From the NCBI GenBank assembly GCA_002011745.1, contig MTOU01000012.1, forward strand, positions 62,001-126,000: a stretch of 64,000 bases of DNA. Direction: 5' to 3'. Shown in pieces: positions 19,059-28,658 of the stretch (positions within the stretch are counted from its first letter, which is position 1; every line of letters begins with the position of its first letter). Source of the DNA: Nitrospirae bacterium JdFR-85 (lineage in GTDB: Bacteria; Nitrospirota; Thermodesulfovibrionia; Thermodesulfovibrionales; JdFR-85). Below the pieces are notes generated by a model. That model was not told where the DNA came from. It did no database searches and saw nothing but the letters and a program-made list of their open reading frames with translations. A program made the translations under genes and the position numbers.

Positions 19059-20104
19059 AATAGTTTAAGTATTCTATAATAAGTGTCTCTCTGGGCAGGT
19101 CTGAAACCAGCACTTCTTATAGCCTCTATAATCTCCTCTTTATTGACTCTATAACTCACTCCTGCTGCTTTCACCACATTCTCTTCTATCATTGTGGAAC
19201 CGAAATCATTTGCTCCAAACCTGAGGGCCACTTGGGCCATCTTAAGCCCCTGAGTTACCCATGATGCCTGAATGTTTAAGAAATTGTCCAGGTATACCCT
19301 GGAAAGGGCTAAGACTCTTAAATAGTCTACAGCAGTGGCAGGACTGAGCCGGATATCACTGCGCGAAAGGAGTTCTGTATTGCCTGGCTGAAATGTCCAT
19401 GGTATAAAGGCTGTGAAGCCTCCTGTTCTGTCCTGAAGTGACCTTATCGCATCCAGATGCTCAATTATATCCTCTGGAGCCTCCACAGAACCGAACATCA
19501 TTGTTGCAGTAGTTTTCATCCCCAGTCTATGTGCCTCCTCCATAACCTTGAGCCATTGAGATGTCTTAATTTTCTTAGGGCTTATTATCTCTCTTATCCT
19601 ATCAGAGAGTATTTCTGCACCTCCACCAGGAATCGAGTCTAACCCCGCTTCTTTCAGTTTAATAAGGGTTTCTTGGATAGATATTCCCTCCCTTTCTGCA
19701 ATATACACTATCTCTGGAGGCGAGAATCCGTGTATATTTATAGCAAAGTGAGATTTAATAAATCTGAGCATATCTGTATAGAATGTAAGACCAAGATCAG
19801 GATGAAGTCCTCCTTGTAGTAGTATCTGTGTGCCCCCGAGATTTATGGTCTCCTCTATCTTCTGTTTGAGTTCATTCTTGGTTATCACAAATGCCTCAGG
19901 ATGGTCTTTATCCCTGTAGTATGCACAGAAGCGGCATCTGTTTATACATATGTTAGTGTAGTTTATATTCCTGTCTATTACAAAGGTGACGATTCCCTCA
20001 GGATGGAGATTACTTCTTATCTCATCAGCCATCTTGCCCAACTCTGTCAGCTCAGCTTCTTTATAGAGTCTCAGTGCCTCTTGCTTTGTTAGTCTACTCA
20101 TCAT
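19055..20104 (-). CDS. mqnC: Cyclic dehypoxanthinyl futalosine synthase (radical SAM)
   Basis: 349 residues. Radical SAM Cys cluster CINRCRFC (about 52-59, CxxxCxxC), QILLQGGLHPDLGL, IHGFSPPEIVY, and SIPGGGAEILSDR. MqnC cyclises dehypoxanthine futalosine in menaquinone synthesis. It overlaps the mqnE gene by 11 bases. ATG ATG stands at the start; either could be used, with AAAGG upstream. It is a paralogue of mqnE; QGGLHPDLGL and the GFTAFIPWTFQPGNT region favour MqnC. Confidence 0.93.
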
Positions 20105-21167
20105 ATACCTTTAAAGGGTTATAAAAACTATCCCTCTGTACAGGAACTTTGCCAGTCCTTTTTATAAGGTAAACAAGTTCTTCCTTTTTCATACCTTCTG
20201 CTGAGGTAGCTCCTGCAGAATGGGTTATCTTCTCTTCCAGAACCGTTCCCTCTAAGTCATCAGCACCAAAAAGGAGTGCTATCTGAGAGAGTTTCTCACC
20301 GAGCATTATCCAGTAGGCCTTTATATGGGGAATGTTGTCGAGGAATAGTCTGCTTATGGCAATAGTCTTCAGGTCATCAATACCAGATGCTATAGAACTG
20401 CTCATATTTGTATCTGTTGCATGATAGGCCAGAGGTATAAATGCCTGGAATCCCCCTGTTTCGTCTTGTAGCGCCCTTAACATTGACAGGTGTCTGATCC
20501 TGTCTTCTAAGGATTCGATATGACCATAAAGCATTGTGGCATTGGTTTTGATGCCCAGTGTGTGTGCTATTTTGTGAATTTCTAACCATCTGTCTGCCGA
20601 GATTTTTTCAGGACAGAGCCTCTGTCTTATATTATGAACGAGTATTTCTGCCCCTCCTCCTGGCATAAGATCAAGACCATTGTCTTTAAGTGCCATAAGG
20701 ACATCTCTTATGCTAAGACCACTTATTCTGGAGAAGTAGTCTATCTCAACAGCAGTAAATGCCTTGATCTGGATTGAGGGGAAGTGTTTTTTTATGCTCG
20801 TAAGTATTCTACAATAATGGTCAAAGCTCCAGTAAGGATGGAGTCCTCCTACAATATGTACCTCTGTAAGCAGTTCTTCTGAAGAACTGATTTTCTCTAA
20901 AATTTCTTCAATCGTTAATTCATAAGCACCCTCTTGTCCCCAGGATCTACTGAATGCACAAAAACGACATCTGTTTACACATATATTGGTGGGGTTTATA
21001 TGTCTGTTGACTATAAAGTAGGCATAGCTTCTGTTTATTCTTCTGTTTACAGTTTCTGCAGCCTTGCCCAGGGTGTGAATATCATCGCTTCTGTAAAGAA
21101 GCAGTGCCTCCTCTTCTGAGATCCTCTCTTTTTCCATTGACTTATTAATAATTTCTTCAAATTTCAT
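20094..21167 (-). CDS. mqnE: Aminofutalosine synthase (radical SAM)
   Basis: 357 residues. Radical SAM cluster CVNRCRFC (about 64-71), then HIVGGLHPYWSFDHY, KAFTAVEIDYF, LMPGGGAEILVHNIR and FIPLAYHATDTNM. MqnE joins a chorismate-derived enolpyruvyl benzoate to SAM to make aminodeoxyfutalosine. A -10-like TATAAT (21182-21177) lies 9 bases before the ATG without a clear -35 box. It is transcribed divergently from the SPOR-TPR gene across a 110-base gap. Confidence 0.93.
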   Translation of the reverse strand: MKFEEIINKSMEKERISEEEALLLYRSDDIHTLGKAAETVNRRINRSYAYFIVNRHINPTNICVNRCRFCAFSRSWGQEGAYELTIEEILEKISSSEELLTEVHIVGGLHPYWSFDHYCRILTSIKKHFPSIQIKAFTAVEIDYFSRISGLSIRDVLMALKDNGLDLMPGGGAEILVHNIRQRLCPEKISADRWLEIHKIAHTLGIKTNATMLYGHIESLEDRIRHLSMLRALQDETGGFQAFIPLAYHATDTNMSSSIASGIDDLKTIAISRLFLDNIPHIKAYWIMLGEKLSQIALLFGADDLEGTVLEEKITHSAGATSAEGMKKEELVYLIKRTGKVPVQRDSFYNPLKVYDE

Positions 21168-21210
21168 TATTAAACTATTATACTTAATAGGTTTCTGAGG
21201 AAGGAAGTTA

Positions 21211-21240
21211 TTGACTTAATAAAGGGAGATACTACATAAT
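21211..21240 (+). promoter_or_regulatory. Possible promoter for the SPOR gene pair
   Basis: TTGACT (21211-21216), an 18-base spacer, then CATAAT (21235-21240). A leader of about 30 bases follows with AAGGAGGGG before the GTG start at 21278. Confidence 0.4.
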
Positions 21241-21277
21241 TTTTTATATCCTGAAAAAGAGGAATAAAGGAGGGGAA

Positions 21278-22189
21278 GTGAAGAGATTTTTCCTCTTCAG
21301 TGTTTTATTCTTGTTATTAACTGATAACCTGTATTCCTCTCAAAATGAACTCTTTTTTACTATTCAGATAGGAAGCTATAAAAGACTTTCTCCTGCAGAG
21401 AGGACTTATGATGCTCTATCAAGGTATTTGAAGGAGAAGAATGATCTGGATCATCTCAGGATTGAGAAGGTGAAAGGATATTATACTGTCAGACTGGGAA
21501 AGTTTAAGGAGAGGGTTTTGGCAAAGGAGTTATTAAAAAAAATAAGGAATAAATATCCGGATGCAACGATTCTTTCAGCTTATGTGCTTGAGGAGAGAAT
21601 TGTAAAAATATATACTGAAGGTTCTTCTACAAAAGAGCTTTCTATTAGAGAGACAGACTTAATTAAAGAAGAAAGGGAGGGACTCAAGAAGTTTGATAAA
21701 GAAGCTGTTGAACAGAAGTTGGATTATCCAAAAGAGAGGGTATCACTTAAAGAGTTGATCCAGATAGTCAAGAGATTGATAGACAAAGGTCAGTTTACTG
21801 AGGCTATGGCACTGCTTGATATAGGATTGGAGAAATGGCCGAATAATGCAGAGCTGTTATGGCTGTATGGTTCAGCATTAATGAAAATGAGCAAACCTTC
21901 AGAGGCCCATGATTATTTTTCTCGAGCTGTAAAACTGGCTCCTAATAAGGCAGACTATCACAATGGTCTTGGTTATAGTCTCTTATATCTTGGCAAGGTT
22001 TTCAGCGCTATAAGTGAGTTTAGTAAGGCTATTCTGATAGATCCCCAACATGTGGATGCACTTGCAGGGTTAGTTATAGCTTACACAGAAGCAGATATGA
22101 GAGATATAGCACAAGAGTATTTTGATAAGTTAAAAAGACTGGATCCTGTTGTAGCAGAAAGTATTTCTCTGGTAATGAGAAAAAAATGA
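21278..22189 (+). CDS. Exported protein with N-terminal SPOR-like domain and TPR repeats
   Basis: 303 residues with a GTG start preceded by AGGAGGGG. Signal peptide (about 1-20), SPOR-like domain (about 25-105: FFTIQIGSYKRLSPAERTY and KGYYTVRLGKF), a charged linker (about 105-160), then three or four TPR-like helix pairs (about 165-295). SPOR domains bind glycan strands stripped of stem peptides, so this is probably a periplasmic peptidoglycan-associated scaffold. Its N-terminal half is paralogous to that of the next gene, whose start overlaps this stop as ATGA. Placement beside shape-enzyme homologues suggests a cell-wall role. Confidence 0.8.
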   Translation: MKRFFLFSVLFLLLTDNLYSSQNELFFTIQIGSYKRLSPAERTYDALSRYLKEKNDLDHLRIEKVKGYYTVRLGKFKERVLAKELLKKIRNKYPDATILSAYVLEERIVKIYTEGSSTKELSIRETDLIKEEREGLKKFDKEAVEQKLDYPKERVSLKELIQIVKRLIDKGQFTEAMALLDIGLEKWPNNAELLWLYGSALMKMSKPSEAHDYFSRAVKLAPNKADYHNGLGYSLLYLGKVFSAISEFSKAILIDPQHVDALAGLVIAYTEADMRDIAQEYFDKLKRLDPVVAESISLVMRKK

Positions 22190-23796
22190 AAAGATTTAAA
22201 GGATTTATTATTCTCTTCTTTATTTTATTGTGTATATCACCCTTACAGGCCTCAGAGGAATACTACACAATACAGGCTGGTAGCTTCAAGAGTATTCAAG
22301 AGGCAGAAAGGAAGTATGCATTATTAGAAGAGAAATTGTCTCCTGAGAAGAGAGACTTTCTGAGGATCGAGCTTGTTAAAGGTTACTATACCCTAAGGAT
22401 AGGTAAGTTTAATAGTTTCAAAGAGGCAAAGGTTCTATTGCCAGAGATAAAAGAGTTATTCCCTAGTTCTCTTATCCTTAAGGCATTTGTGCTTGATAAG
22501 AGGATAAAGAAACTCTACAGATACAAAGAGACAGAATCTGTTGCTGCTGTGCCTATTGAAAGAGAGAAGGTGCCTTTAAAGACAGAGGCAAAAAAGACAA
22601 AAGAACGACCTAAGTATGTAGAAGCAGATACCGAAAAGGTTGAGCCTGCTCCTACCGAGGTAAAGAGATATGCTCCTGTATCAAAGGTTGTACCTTTCAA
22701 GTTTATTCTTCCTGTTGTCTTTATTGTGGTTGTCGGGTTTGTAATATATTACAACAGAAGAAGAATTCTCATAATGATGGAAGAAATAACAGGAACCTCC
22801 AAAGGTGTGAGAAGGATACTTAAGAAGAGTGTAGACAAGGATTACAGGCATAGTTGTCTTGAAGCTCCACGTTATTTATCAAGTCTATTGGTCGAAAGGG
22901 TGAAGAATATCATGCAGGATACGGATATAAACAGAATAGATATGCCTGTGCAGATAAGAGTTGATAAACCCGTAAAAGACTCTTTATGGATATGTAAAGA
23001 ATTGAATAATACCTTGAAAAGGTCAACAGGAACAATAATGGTTTTAGATGATCTTGTTATTCCAGAAGGAGAGAAGGTTCTTGGAGAAATGCTGGTGAAG
23101 GGCGATGTGAAAGTATCTCGTACTGCTACGGTGAGGAGTATCGTATCTGAAGGAGAGATAAAAATAGGTAAGAGGGCGAAAATACTAAAGTACCTTGATG
23201 CTGATATGGGGATTAAGGCTGAGGATGGTTGTATATTAGGTGAAGCAGTATCCACTGAAAGGGAGCTATATATTGAAAAGGAGTGTCAGTTTACCTGTCT
23301 GTATGGTAAGCCTATAAGGACTTATAATTTTACAAGTACACTGAGAATGCATGAGACTGATAATCTAATAACACTCCAAGCCAAACACCTTAATGTGCCT
23401 GTTAAGTTTTTGAAAGATTCGCTACTTTTCACGAAGAAAGAACTGATAATTCCTGAGTTGATAAGAACAAATAAAAATGTTGTTACTACAGAGAGTCTCA
23501 CAATAAAAAAGGGTTGTGTAATAAACGGATATATAAAGGCACAGAAAGATATTATTATTCATGATGATGTGATGATAAATGGAGCAATATACTCTTATGG
23601 TAACTTGGTAATAGGAAGAAATGTAAAAGTATATGGGAGTATTAGCTCAGAGGGTAGAATAGTAATCGATTCAGGAGTAAGAATAGGTGGAAGAGACAAA
23701 GAAGTGAAGGTTTTTTCTAAAAAAGAGATCGAGCTTATGGAGAATGTAGAGATTTATGGGACAGTTTATGCAGAAGAGGGTGGAAGAGTTATTTAA
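22186..23796 (+). CDS. SPOR domain-transmembrane-bactofilin-like fusion protein
   Basis: 536 residues. Signal-like segment (about 1-22), SPOR-like domain (about 25-105: YYTIQAGSFKSIQEAERKY and KGYYTLRIGKF), a charged Pro-containing linker, a transmembrane segment (about 170-189), then NRRRILIMM, whose positive charges predict that the C-terminal half is cytoplasmic. From about 280 to the end are short repeats of alternating beta pattern (GDVKVSRTATVRSI; VMINGAIYSYGNLVIGRNV), as in polymer-forming bactofilins. This design would tie a cytoplasmic bactofilin-type polymer directly to septal or denuded peptidoglycan. Its stop overlaps that of the convergent Csd4-like gene by 4 bases. The topology is predicted by eye only. 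Confidence 0.78.
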   Translation: MKRFKGFIILFFILLCISPLQASEEYYTIQAGSFKSIQEAERKYALLEEKLSPEKRDFLRIELVKGYYTLRIGKFNSFKEAKVLLPEIKELFPSSLILKAFVLDKRIKKLYRYKETESVAAVPIEREKVPLKTEAKKTKERPKYVEADTEKVEPAPTEVKRYAPVSKVVPFKFILPVVFIVVVGFVIYYNRRRILIMMEEITGTSKGVRRILKKSVDKDYRHSCLEAPRYLSSLLVERVKNIMQDTDINRIDMPVQIRVDKPVKDSLWICKELNNTLKRSTGTIMVLDDLVIPEGEKVLGEMLVKGDVKVSRTATVRSIVSEGEIKIGKRAKILKYLDADMGIKAEDGCILGEAVSTERELYIEKECQFTCLYGKPIRTYNFTSTLRMHETDNLITLQAKHLNVPVKFLKDSLLFTKKELIIPELIRTNKNVVTTESLTIKKGCVINGYIKAQKDIIIHDDVMINGAIYSYGNLVIGRNVKVYGSISSEGRIVIDSGVRIGGRDKEVKVFSKKEIELMENVEIYGTVYAEEGGRVI

Positions 23797-25235
23797 CTTT
23801 TTGAAAGTCTTATCCAGAAGCGGGGAGCCTCCTTTCCCAGTCCTTCTACAACGACAGGATATAGAATCCCTTTTCCATTCTTAGAAAACTTTTTTACAAG
23901 TTTTTTGCTATTAATTGTTATCTTGATTCCTCGATCATCTCCTGTATTTACTGTTATCCCTGGAGGCACAAAACCTTTGAAGTTGATAGGATAATCTATA
24001 TTTGATGCACTGTCTCCAAATACCTTCAGGATCTCGATTTCGTCACCATCTTTTAAGTTTAAAATCTCTTCTGATAGAATAGCTTTTAGCTGTTTGTTTA
24101 CTCTTACAATAAAAACCCAATATCTTGCTTTGTTATTTTTTCTTATTTTGATGTCTACAGAACCAATCTTTATATTATCCTTTCTGAAGATTATCTTTGT
24201 ACTATGGGAAATTCTTAGAGGTTTGCGATAATCATTCACATCACCTATACCAAGTATATCACAGGATAAACCCCTTTCACAGTTAGATTCAATATGTGTT
24301 ACCATTATTTCCGATTCTGCCTCCAGAAAGACGGTTTCTCCATTTGTGACTATCAGCGGTCTTCCATTTATATTAAGCACCACATACTTCAGCACAGGTT
24401 TTATAAGGAGTACTCTCGGCTGTTCAGGCACTATCCCGAAAATCTTCATAAACTCATTTATCACATAATTATGGTGAAGAATCTTTAACTCTATATCTGG
24501 AAGATTTTTAGAAGTCTCGACACCAAATGCTAAAAGGCAATGATACTTAAGGGCATAGTAGGTAGCAGTTTTTTTCATCTCAGGGAAGGGTGTATCAGGT
24601 GCATCTGTTTTTGTATTCAGAAGATGCATATGGTATTTTTCTTCTTTTATCTTTTTGTTTACATTTTTAATTACTTGCTCTGCAATTTCTTTTAGACGGA
24701 GCTCTCTTCCGTTCTCGCAAGTATACACATCGGTGTCTATTATTATTGATTGACCAAATCTGTAAGGATTGTACAATTCATTAATATAAACAGGTCTGTA
24801 AAACCCATATCCATCATGGAGATTTAAAAATACATCAGCCTCTTTCATCAATCCCTTTATAATGGTTACAACTTTATCCATCATAGAATTGCCGTTTTCT
24901 TTATCAAAGATCCTGTTCATATCTCCATCTACACCACGTTTAAAAAGAATTATGGATTTAAAATTTGCCCTTGGAACTACTATTAGGTTGCCTTTTTCTA
25001 AGGTGAGTTCTGTGTACAGGTCTGCAGACAGAAACCCTCCTGGTTCGTCTCCCTGGATGCCGCCTATGATAAGCATGGTTTTACCAGGTTCTCTGCCATA
25101 TATCTTGTATACATGAAGTTCATAGGATGTTCCTTTTAGATACACTAAGTGTTCTGTTTTTGTCCTGTTTTTTGCTATTACACTAACAGGGAATATCAGT
25201 GTGAATAAAACTATAAGATGTAGTAACACTTTCAT
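23793..25235 (-). CDS. M14-family peptidoglycan carboxypeptidase, Csd4/Pgp1-like
   Basis: 480 residues from the ATG at 25235, which overlaps the upstream stop as ATGA; an ATG four codons earlier is less likely. Signal peptide (about 1-21). The zinc site reads GGIQGDEPGG (Gln 61, Glu 64), with the third ligand probably His in NLHDGYGF and the catalytic Glu in AFGVETSKN. Gln in place of the usual first His is the peculiarity of Helicobacter Csd4 and Campylobacter Pgp1, DL-carboxypeptidases that trim tripeptide stems to dipeptides and give helical shape. The C-terminal 200 residues form beta-rich domains, consistent with that family. It is encoded with a Csd6/Pgp2-like gene. I infer the same role; ordinary M14 amidases or succinylglutamate desuccinylases are less likely. 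Confidence 0.8.
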   Translation of the reverse strand: MKVLLHLIVLFTLIFPVSVIAKNRTKTEHLVYLKGTSYELHVYKIYGREPGKTMLIIGGIQGDEPGGFLSADLYTELTLEKGNLIVVPRANFKSIILFKRGVDGDMNRIFDKENGNSMMDKVVTIIKGLMKEADVFLNLHDGYGFYRPVYINELYNPYRFGQSIIIDTDVYTCENGRELRLKEIAEQVIKNVNKKIKEEKYHMHLLNTKTDAPDTPFPEMKKTATYYALKYHCLLAFGVETSKNLPDIELKILHHNYVINEFMKIFGIVPEQPRVLLIKPVLKYVVLNINGRPLIVTNGETVFLEAESEIMVTHIESNCERGLSCDILGIGDVNDYRKPLRISHSTKIIFRKDNIKIGSVDIKIRKNNKARYWVFIVRVNKQLKAILSEEILNLKDGDEIEILKVFGDSASNIDYPINFKGFVPPGITVNTGDDRGIKITINSKKLVKKFSKNGKGILYPVVVEGLGKEAPRFWIRLSKS

Positions 25236-26515
25236 AGTGGATTCCATCTTTCTACAACAATCTTATAATCTCCTGGGCATCCCTTTAAGACAAGTGTTTT
25301 TATGCCCTTATCCTTGAGAGTATCTGAACTGTACTCCTGTACGAAAGTGACTTTTACCAGAGAAGGTTTCAGAAGTCTAAAGGTAAGACCATTGAATTTT
25401 ATAAAATTAATACTTGTTGTTGAGAATATTCTCTCTTTGTATTCTTCCCATTCCTTAAGCCCGCCTCTTTCAAACTTAAAAGATTCGTCATAGAATTTAA
25501 TATATTTCATTATATCCTGAGTCTGCCATGTCTGGATCCACCTTTTTACAAAGTCTCTTATATAGGGAGCGATGGCTGTCATCACATTTTCAGGAAAGAA
25601 TTCCTCTGCAATAACCTTGTATTGATTACTTTTATTATCTGCTTCAAAATATATCCTTTTGATTCCATAGTCTATATACCGGTCAGAACAGTACAGTTGT
25701 TTGAACTGATACATTAATTCAGACGAATTCTCTTTAAAGACAATAAGGTCAGAGATTTTTAGCCTTCTTTTTTTATCAATAGCAAATATTTTTCTCTTTC
25801 TTTCAAGGTATTCCCTTAATCCCTCTCCAGAATTATTTCTGAATTTTGTGTAGAACCTGGAGGCAAAGGCTTCAAAATTTCCTTTCTCCCAATCTCTTAA
25901 AAAGGTTTTAAGGATACTGAATACTTCTTTCTTTTTTTTCATATACTCCTTTGGTGATAAGAATTCTACTTGTCGGGTTATTAATACAGGGGTATCTACT
26001 TCTATATGTTGTTTGAGATACAGGAATGCATCATTTGGAAGAGAGATGCAACCATTGGTTCTTCTGTTGTTATTGTAAATACCCCTTCCATGAAGCCATA
26101 TTCCATGTCCAGTTTTATTGTATATCCTGTCTACAATATTGGGGTAGTTAATAGGAAAGGCTCCGGCTCCATATAGATTTCTGTTTAATTTCCATTCAGG
26201 AATAAAACCTGTAACAAAATATATTCCTTCAGGAGTCCGACTATCACCCTCTCTTATTTTGTCTCCTTTGTTTTTACCAGTAAATACATTGTATGTATTT
26301 AATACAACAGGAATGTTATCAGTGATTCTAACAAAAAATAGTCTTTCTGTGTCCTTTTCCACCAGTATCACATTTTTATCATTATCTGAATACTCAGAGA
26401 AGATATTTCCGGGTATTTTCTCCTCAGCAAAGCAGATGCAAAGGAATGAAGAGGAGATTACAAGCACTGTTATAAACACAGATGCTGTATATAATTTTTT
26501 AGTTATAAGTCTCAT
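25232..26515 (-). CDS. YkuD-fold L,D-carboxypeptidase/transpeptidase with NTF2-like tail, Csd6/Pgp2-like
   Basis: 427 residues. Signal peptide (about 1-30), YkuD catalytic domain (about 45-180) with GIWLHGRG and RRTNGCISLPND (catalytic Cys 156), then two NTF2-like regions (about 195-300 and 310-427, each starting with a FLRDWEKGNFEAF or FVKRWIQTWQTQD type helix). YkuD plus NTF2-like tail is the build of Helicobacter Csd6 and Campylobacter Pgp2, which remove the terminal D-Ala from tetrapeptides. The product would be the substrate for Csd4/Pgp1, encoded immediately downstream with an ATGA overlap. A standard L,D-transpeptidase remains possible. Confidence 0.8.
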   Translation of the reverse strand: MRLITKKLYTASVFITVLVISSSFLCICFAEEKIPGNIFSEYSDNDKNVILVEKDTERLFFVRITDNIPVVLNTYNVFTGKNKGDKIREGDSRTPEGIYFVTGFIPEWKLNRNLYGAGAFPINYPNIVDRIYNKTGHGIWLHGRGIYNNNRRTNGCISLPNDAFLYLKQHIEVDTPVLITRQVEFLSPKEYMKKKKEVFSILKTFLRDWEKGNFEAFASRFYTKFRNNSGEGLREYLERKRKIFAIDKKRRLKISDLIVFKENSSELMYQFKQLYCSDRYIDYGIKRIYFEADNKSNQYKVIAEEFFPENVMTAIAPYIRDFVKRWIQTWQTQDIMKYIKFYDESFKFERGGLKEWEEYKERIFSTTSINFIKFNGLTFRLLKPSLVKVTFVQEYSSDTLKDKGIKTLVLKGCPGDYKIVVERWNPL

Positions 26516-26734
26516 CTTTCAGCCATTAAGAAGAGTTTTTATTGAATAGCCTTAAGTGAATTATTATTGGGAGATATTTTAATTTAGAAACCTTTATAAA
26601 TTCAAGTTTTTTGTGATTTGTGTGTGATTGCTATTTTAAAATGTCATATAGAGATAATAAAGACCTGCTCTGTCAATTTGTTGTTATTTTGATATTGTCT
26701 AATGTGACGCTCAATCTTTATATGGATCGGTAGC

Positions 26735-28645
26735 TTAAGGTTGTTTGGATTTTAAAAAATTGGGATGGGGTTTCCTCACATCTTCTACACGGAGGGTAAT
26801 TTTATTTGAATCGAGGTGTTCAAGAAATGGTAGGGCATACTTACGGCTTGTGTTGAGAAGATCTCTGAACTCACCCACTGTCATTCTATCTTTTTTCTGG
26901 AAGAAGTTTCTCAATCTCCGGAGCATTTCGTCGTAATGCTCCTTAGTAAGATAGAAGGTGTCATTTATCCTCTTAAGCACACCTTCTTCAACCATAAGTT
27001 TCAGGATATCGTCTACTTCACCTGTTTTGAGGGAAAAATACTCTGCCAGTTCCTCCCTGGAGAGAGGTTGATATGCCCTTTCAGTAAGTAGTCTAAGTGT
27101 TTCATCTCTTATCTGTCTATATCGGTCTGTCAGGGCTACTTTGAAATCTCTTAAGCGGATTATATCCTTTTCAACCTCTGTTTCTTGTGTAAGAGAGAGA
27201 ATTCCATCAAATATAGAGTGCGGGAGTCCGAAGAGTGACCTAAGGGTCTCTTTCTCCATTCCACTTTTGAGGGGATTGTTTTTGTGAAATCTTCTGAGGG
27301 TGTCAAGGATTTTTACTTTCAGTTTTTCATATATCTCTCTGTGTATGAGACTGCCATCATACTGAAGAATAACCCTTTCATTTTTTAAATTATCAATAGC
27401 CTTCTCTGTGTCTTTAGTTGTGGTATTGATCCATCCCTTCAGAGTATTTAAAGGTATACCCTTAAGGCCTGATTTAAGCACCTTCATAGAGAGCTTCTCT
27501 TTAAGGTTCCCTTTTTCATACACAATAAGGTCTTCTATACCCTCCTTTTTCTTTCTCTTTTTAGGATAAGGGTCGAGTATGATCCCTCCTCCGATTGTTT
27601 CAACAGGTGAGAACCTTCTTATCACAAATCTATCACCCGCTGAGGCCACCACAGGTGACTGAAGCCGGATCTGTGCATAACAGGTCTCACCAGGTTTCAG
27701 AGTTTCTTTATCATAGAGTATTACTCTTCCCACAGTCTCGGATGTATAGAGATGGAAATGAACAGGAGATTTGTTCTTGAGCTCTGGAGCATCCCTGAGC
27801 AGATGGAGTTTTACATCTACCGCCTGAGTAGGTCTGAAAATATCTGGTGTAAGGACCATATCGCCCCTTTTAAGGTCCTCTTTCTCCACTGCATGAAGGT
27901 TTATAGCCACTCTCTGACCGGCAATAGCATACTTTATAGGAGTTCCATGGCTCTGGAGAGTTCTTGCCTTAGTATGAATTCCTGCTGGAAGTATCTCCAC
28001 TTTGTCATCCACTGCCAGTCTACCTGAAACAGCAGTTCCTGTAACCACTGTCCCGAATCCCTTTAGTGTGAATACCCTGTCTATAGGAAGCCTAAACACT
28101 CCTTCCGCAGGCTTTGTGCTGACTTTTAAGGAGTATTCATGTATTTTATCTTTTAGAAGAGGTATATTCTCACCTGTTTTTGATGACACAGGCAGTATAT
28201 CAGCACCTTCGAGAAAAGTCCCCTTTATGAACTCTTTTATGTCATCTATAACTAATTGAAGCCATTCCTTGTCCACAAGGTCTATTTTTGTAACTACCAC
28301 AATACCGGATTTTATCCCCAGAAGATTGCATATAGCGAGGTGTTCCTTTGTCTGTGGCATTACTCCCTCATCTGCTGCAACAACCAAAAGAAGTAGATCA
28401 ATTCCTCCTGCTCCTGCAAGCATGTTTTTAACAAGTCTCTCATGGCCTGGTACATCAACAATACCTACCACTATACCATCAGAATATCGCAGATAGGCAA
28501 ACCCGAGATCAATTGTTATTCCTCGTTCCTTCTCCTCTTTAAGGCGGTCAGGGTCAATACCTGTTAGGGCCTTTACAAGGGCACTTTTGCCATGATCTAT
28601 ATGGCCCGCTGTACCAAGAATTATATATTTCTCTGTAGAAGGCAT
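26735..28645 (-). CDS. selB: Selenocysteine-specific elongation factor SelB
   Basis: 636 residues, close to the usual length. GTPase domain with [16 protein letters not shown] (about 14-29), [20 protein letters not shown] and TKIDL. Then EF-Tu-like beta-barrel domains (about 175-370) and a C-terminal array of winged-helix modules (about 390-630) that bind the SECIS hairpin in mRNA. It delivers selenocysteyl-tRNA to UGA codons. selA, selD and selC are not in the window, but a likely client is (dsbC, 2993-3763). It is the last gene after waaA (13-base gap), an unusual neighbourhood for selB. Confidence 0.97.
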   Translation of the reverse strand: MPSTEKYIILGTAGHIDHGKSALVKALTGIDPDRLKEEKERGITIDLGFAYLRYSDGIVVGIVDVPGHERLVKNMLAGAGGIDLLLLVVAADEGVMPQTKEHLAICNLLGIKSGIVVVTKIDLVDKEWLQLVIDDIKEFIKGTFLEGADILPVSSKTGENIPLLKDKIHEYSLKVSTKPAEGVFRLPIDRVFTLKGFGTVVTGTAVSGRLAVDDKVEILPAGIHTKARTLQSHGTPIKYAIAGQRVAINLHAVEKEDLKRGDMVLTPDIFRPTQAVDVKLHLLRDAPELKNKSPVHFHLYTSETVGRVILYDKETLKPGETCYAQIRLQSPVVASAGDRFVIRRFSPVETIGGGIILDPYPKKRKKKEGIEDLIVYEKGNLKEKLSMKVLKSGLKGIPLNTLKGWINTTTKDTEKAIDNLKNERVILQYDGSLIHREIYEKLKVKILDTLRRFHKNNPLKSGMEKETLRSLFGLPHSIFDGILSLTQETEVEKDIIRLRDFKVALTDRYRQIRDETLRLLTERAYQPLSREELAEYFSLKTGEVDDILKLMVEEGVLKRINDTFYLTKEHYDEMLRRLRNFFQKKDRMTVGEFRDLLNTSRKYALPFLEHLDSNKITLRVEDVRKPHPNFLKSKQP

Positions 28646-28658
28646 GTTATAAATTATA

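Noticed and set aside
26516-26734. Largest intergenic gap (219 bases), checked for tRNA, selC, riboswitch or small gene
   Set aside because: It is AT-rich with no cloverleaf, no conserved-looking hairpin and no frame with a ribosome binding site. It probably holds the promoter of the Csd6/Csd4-like pair, but I could not pick clear boxes.
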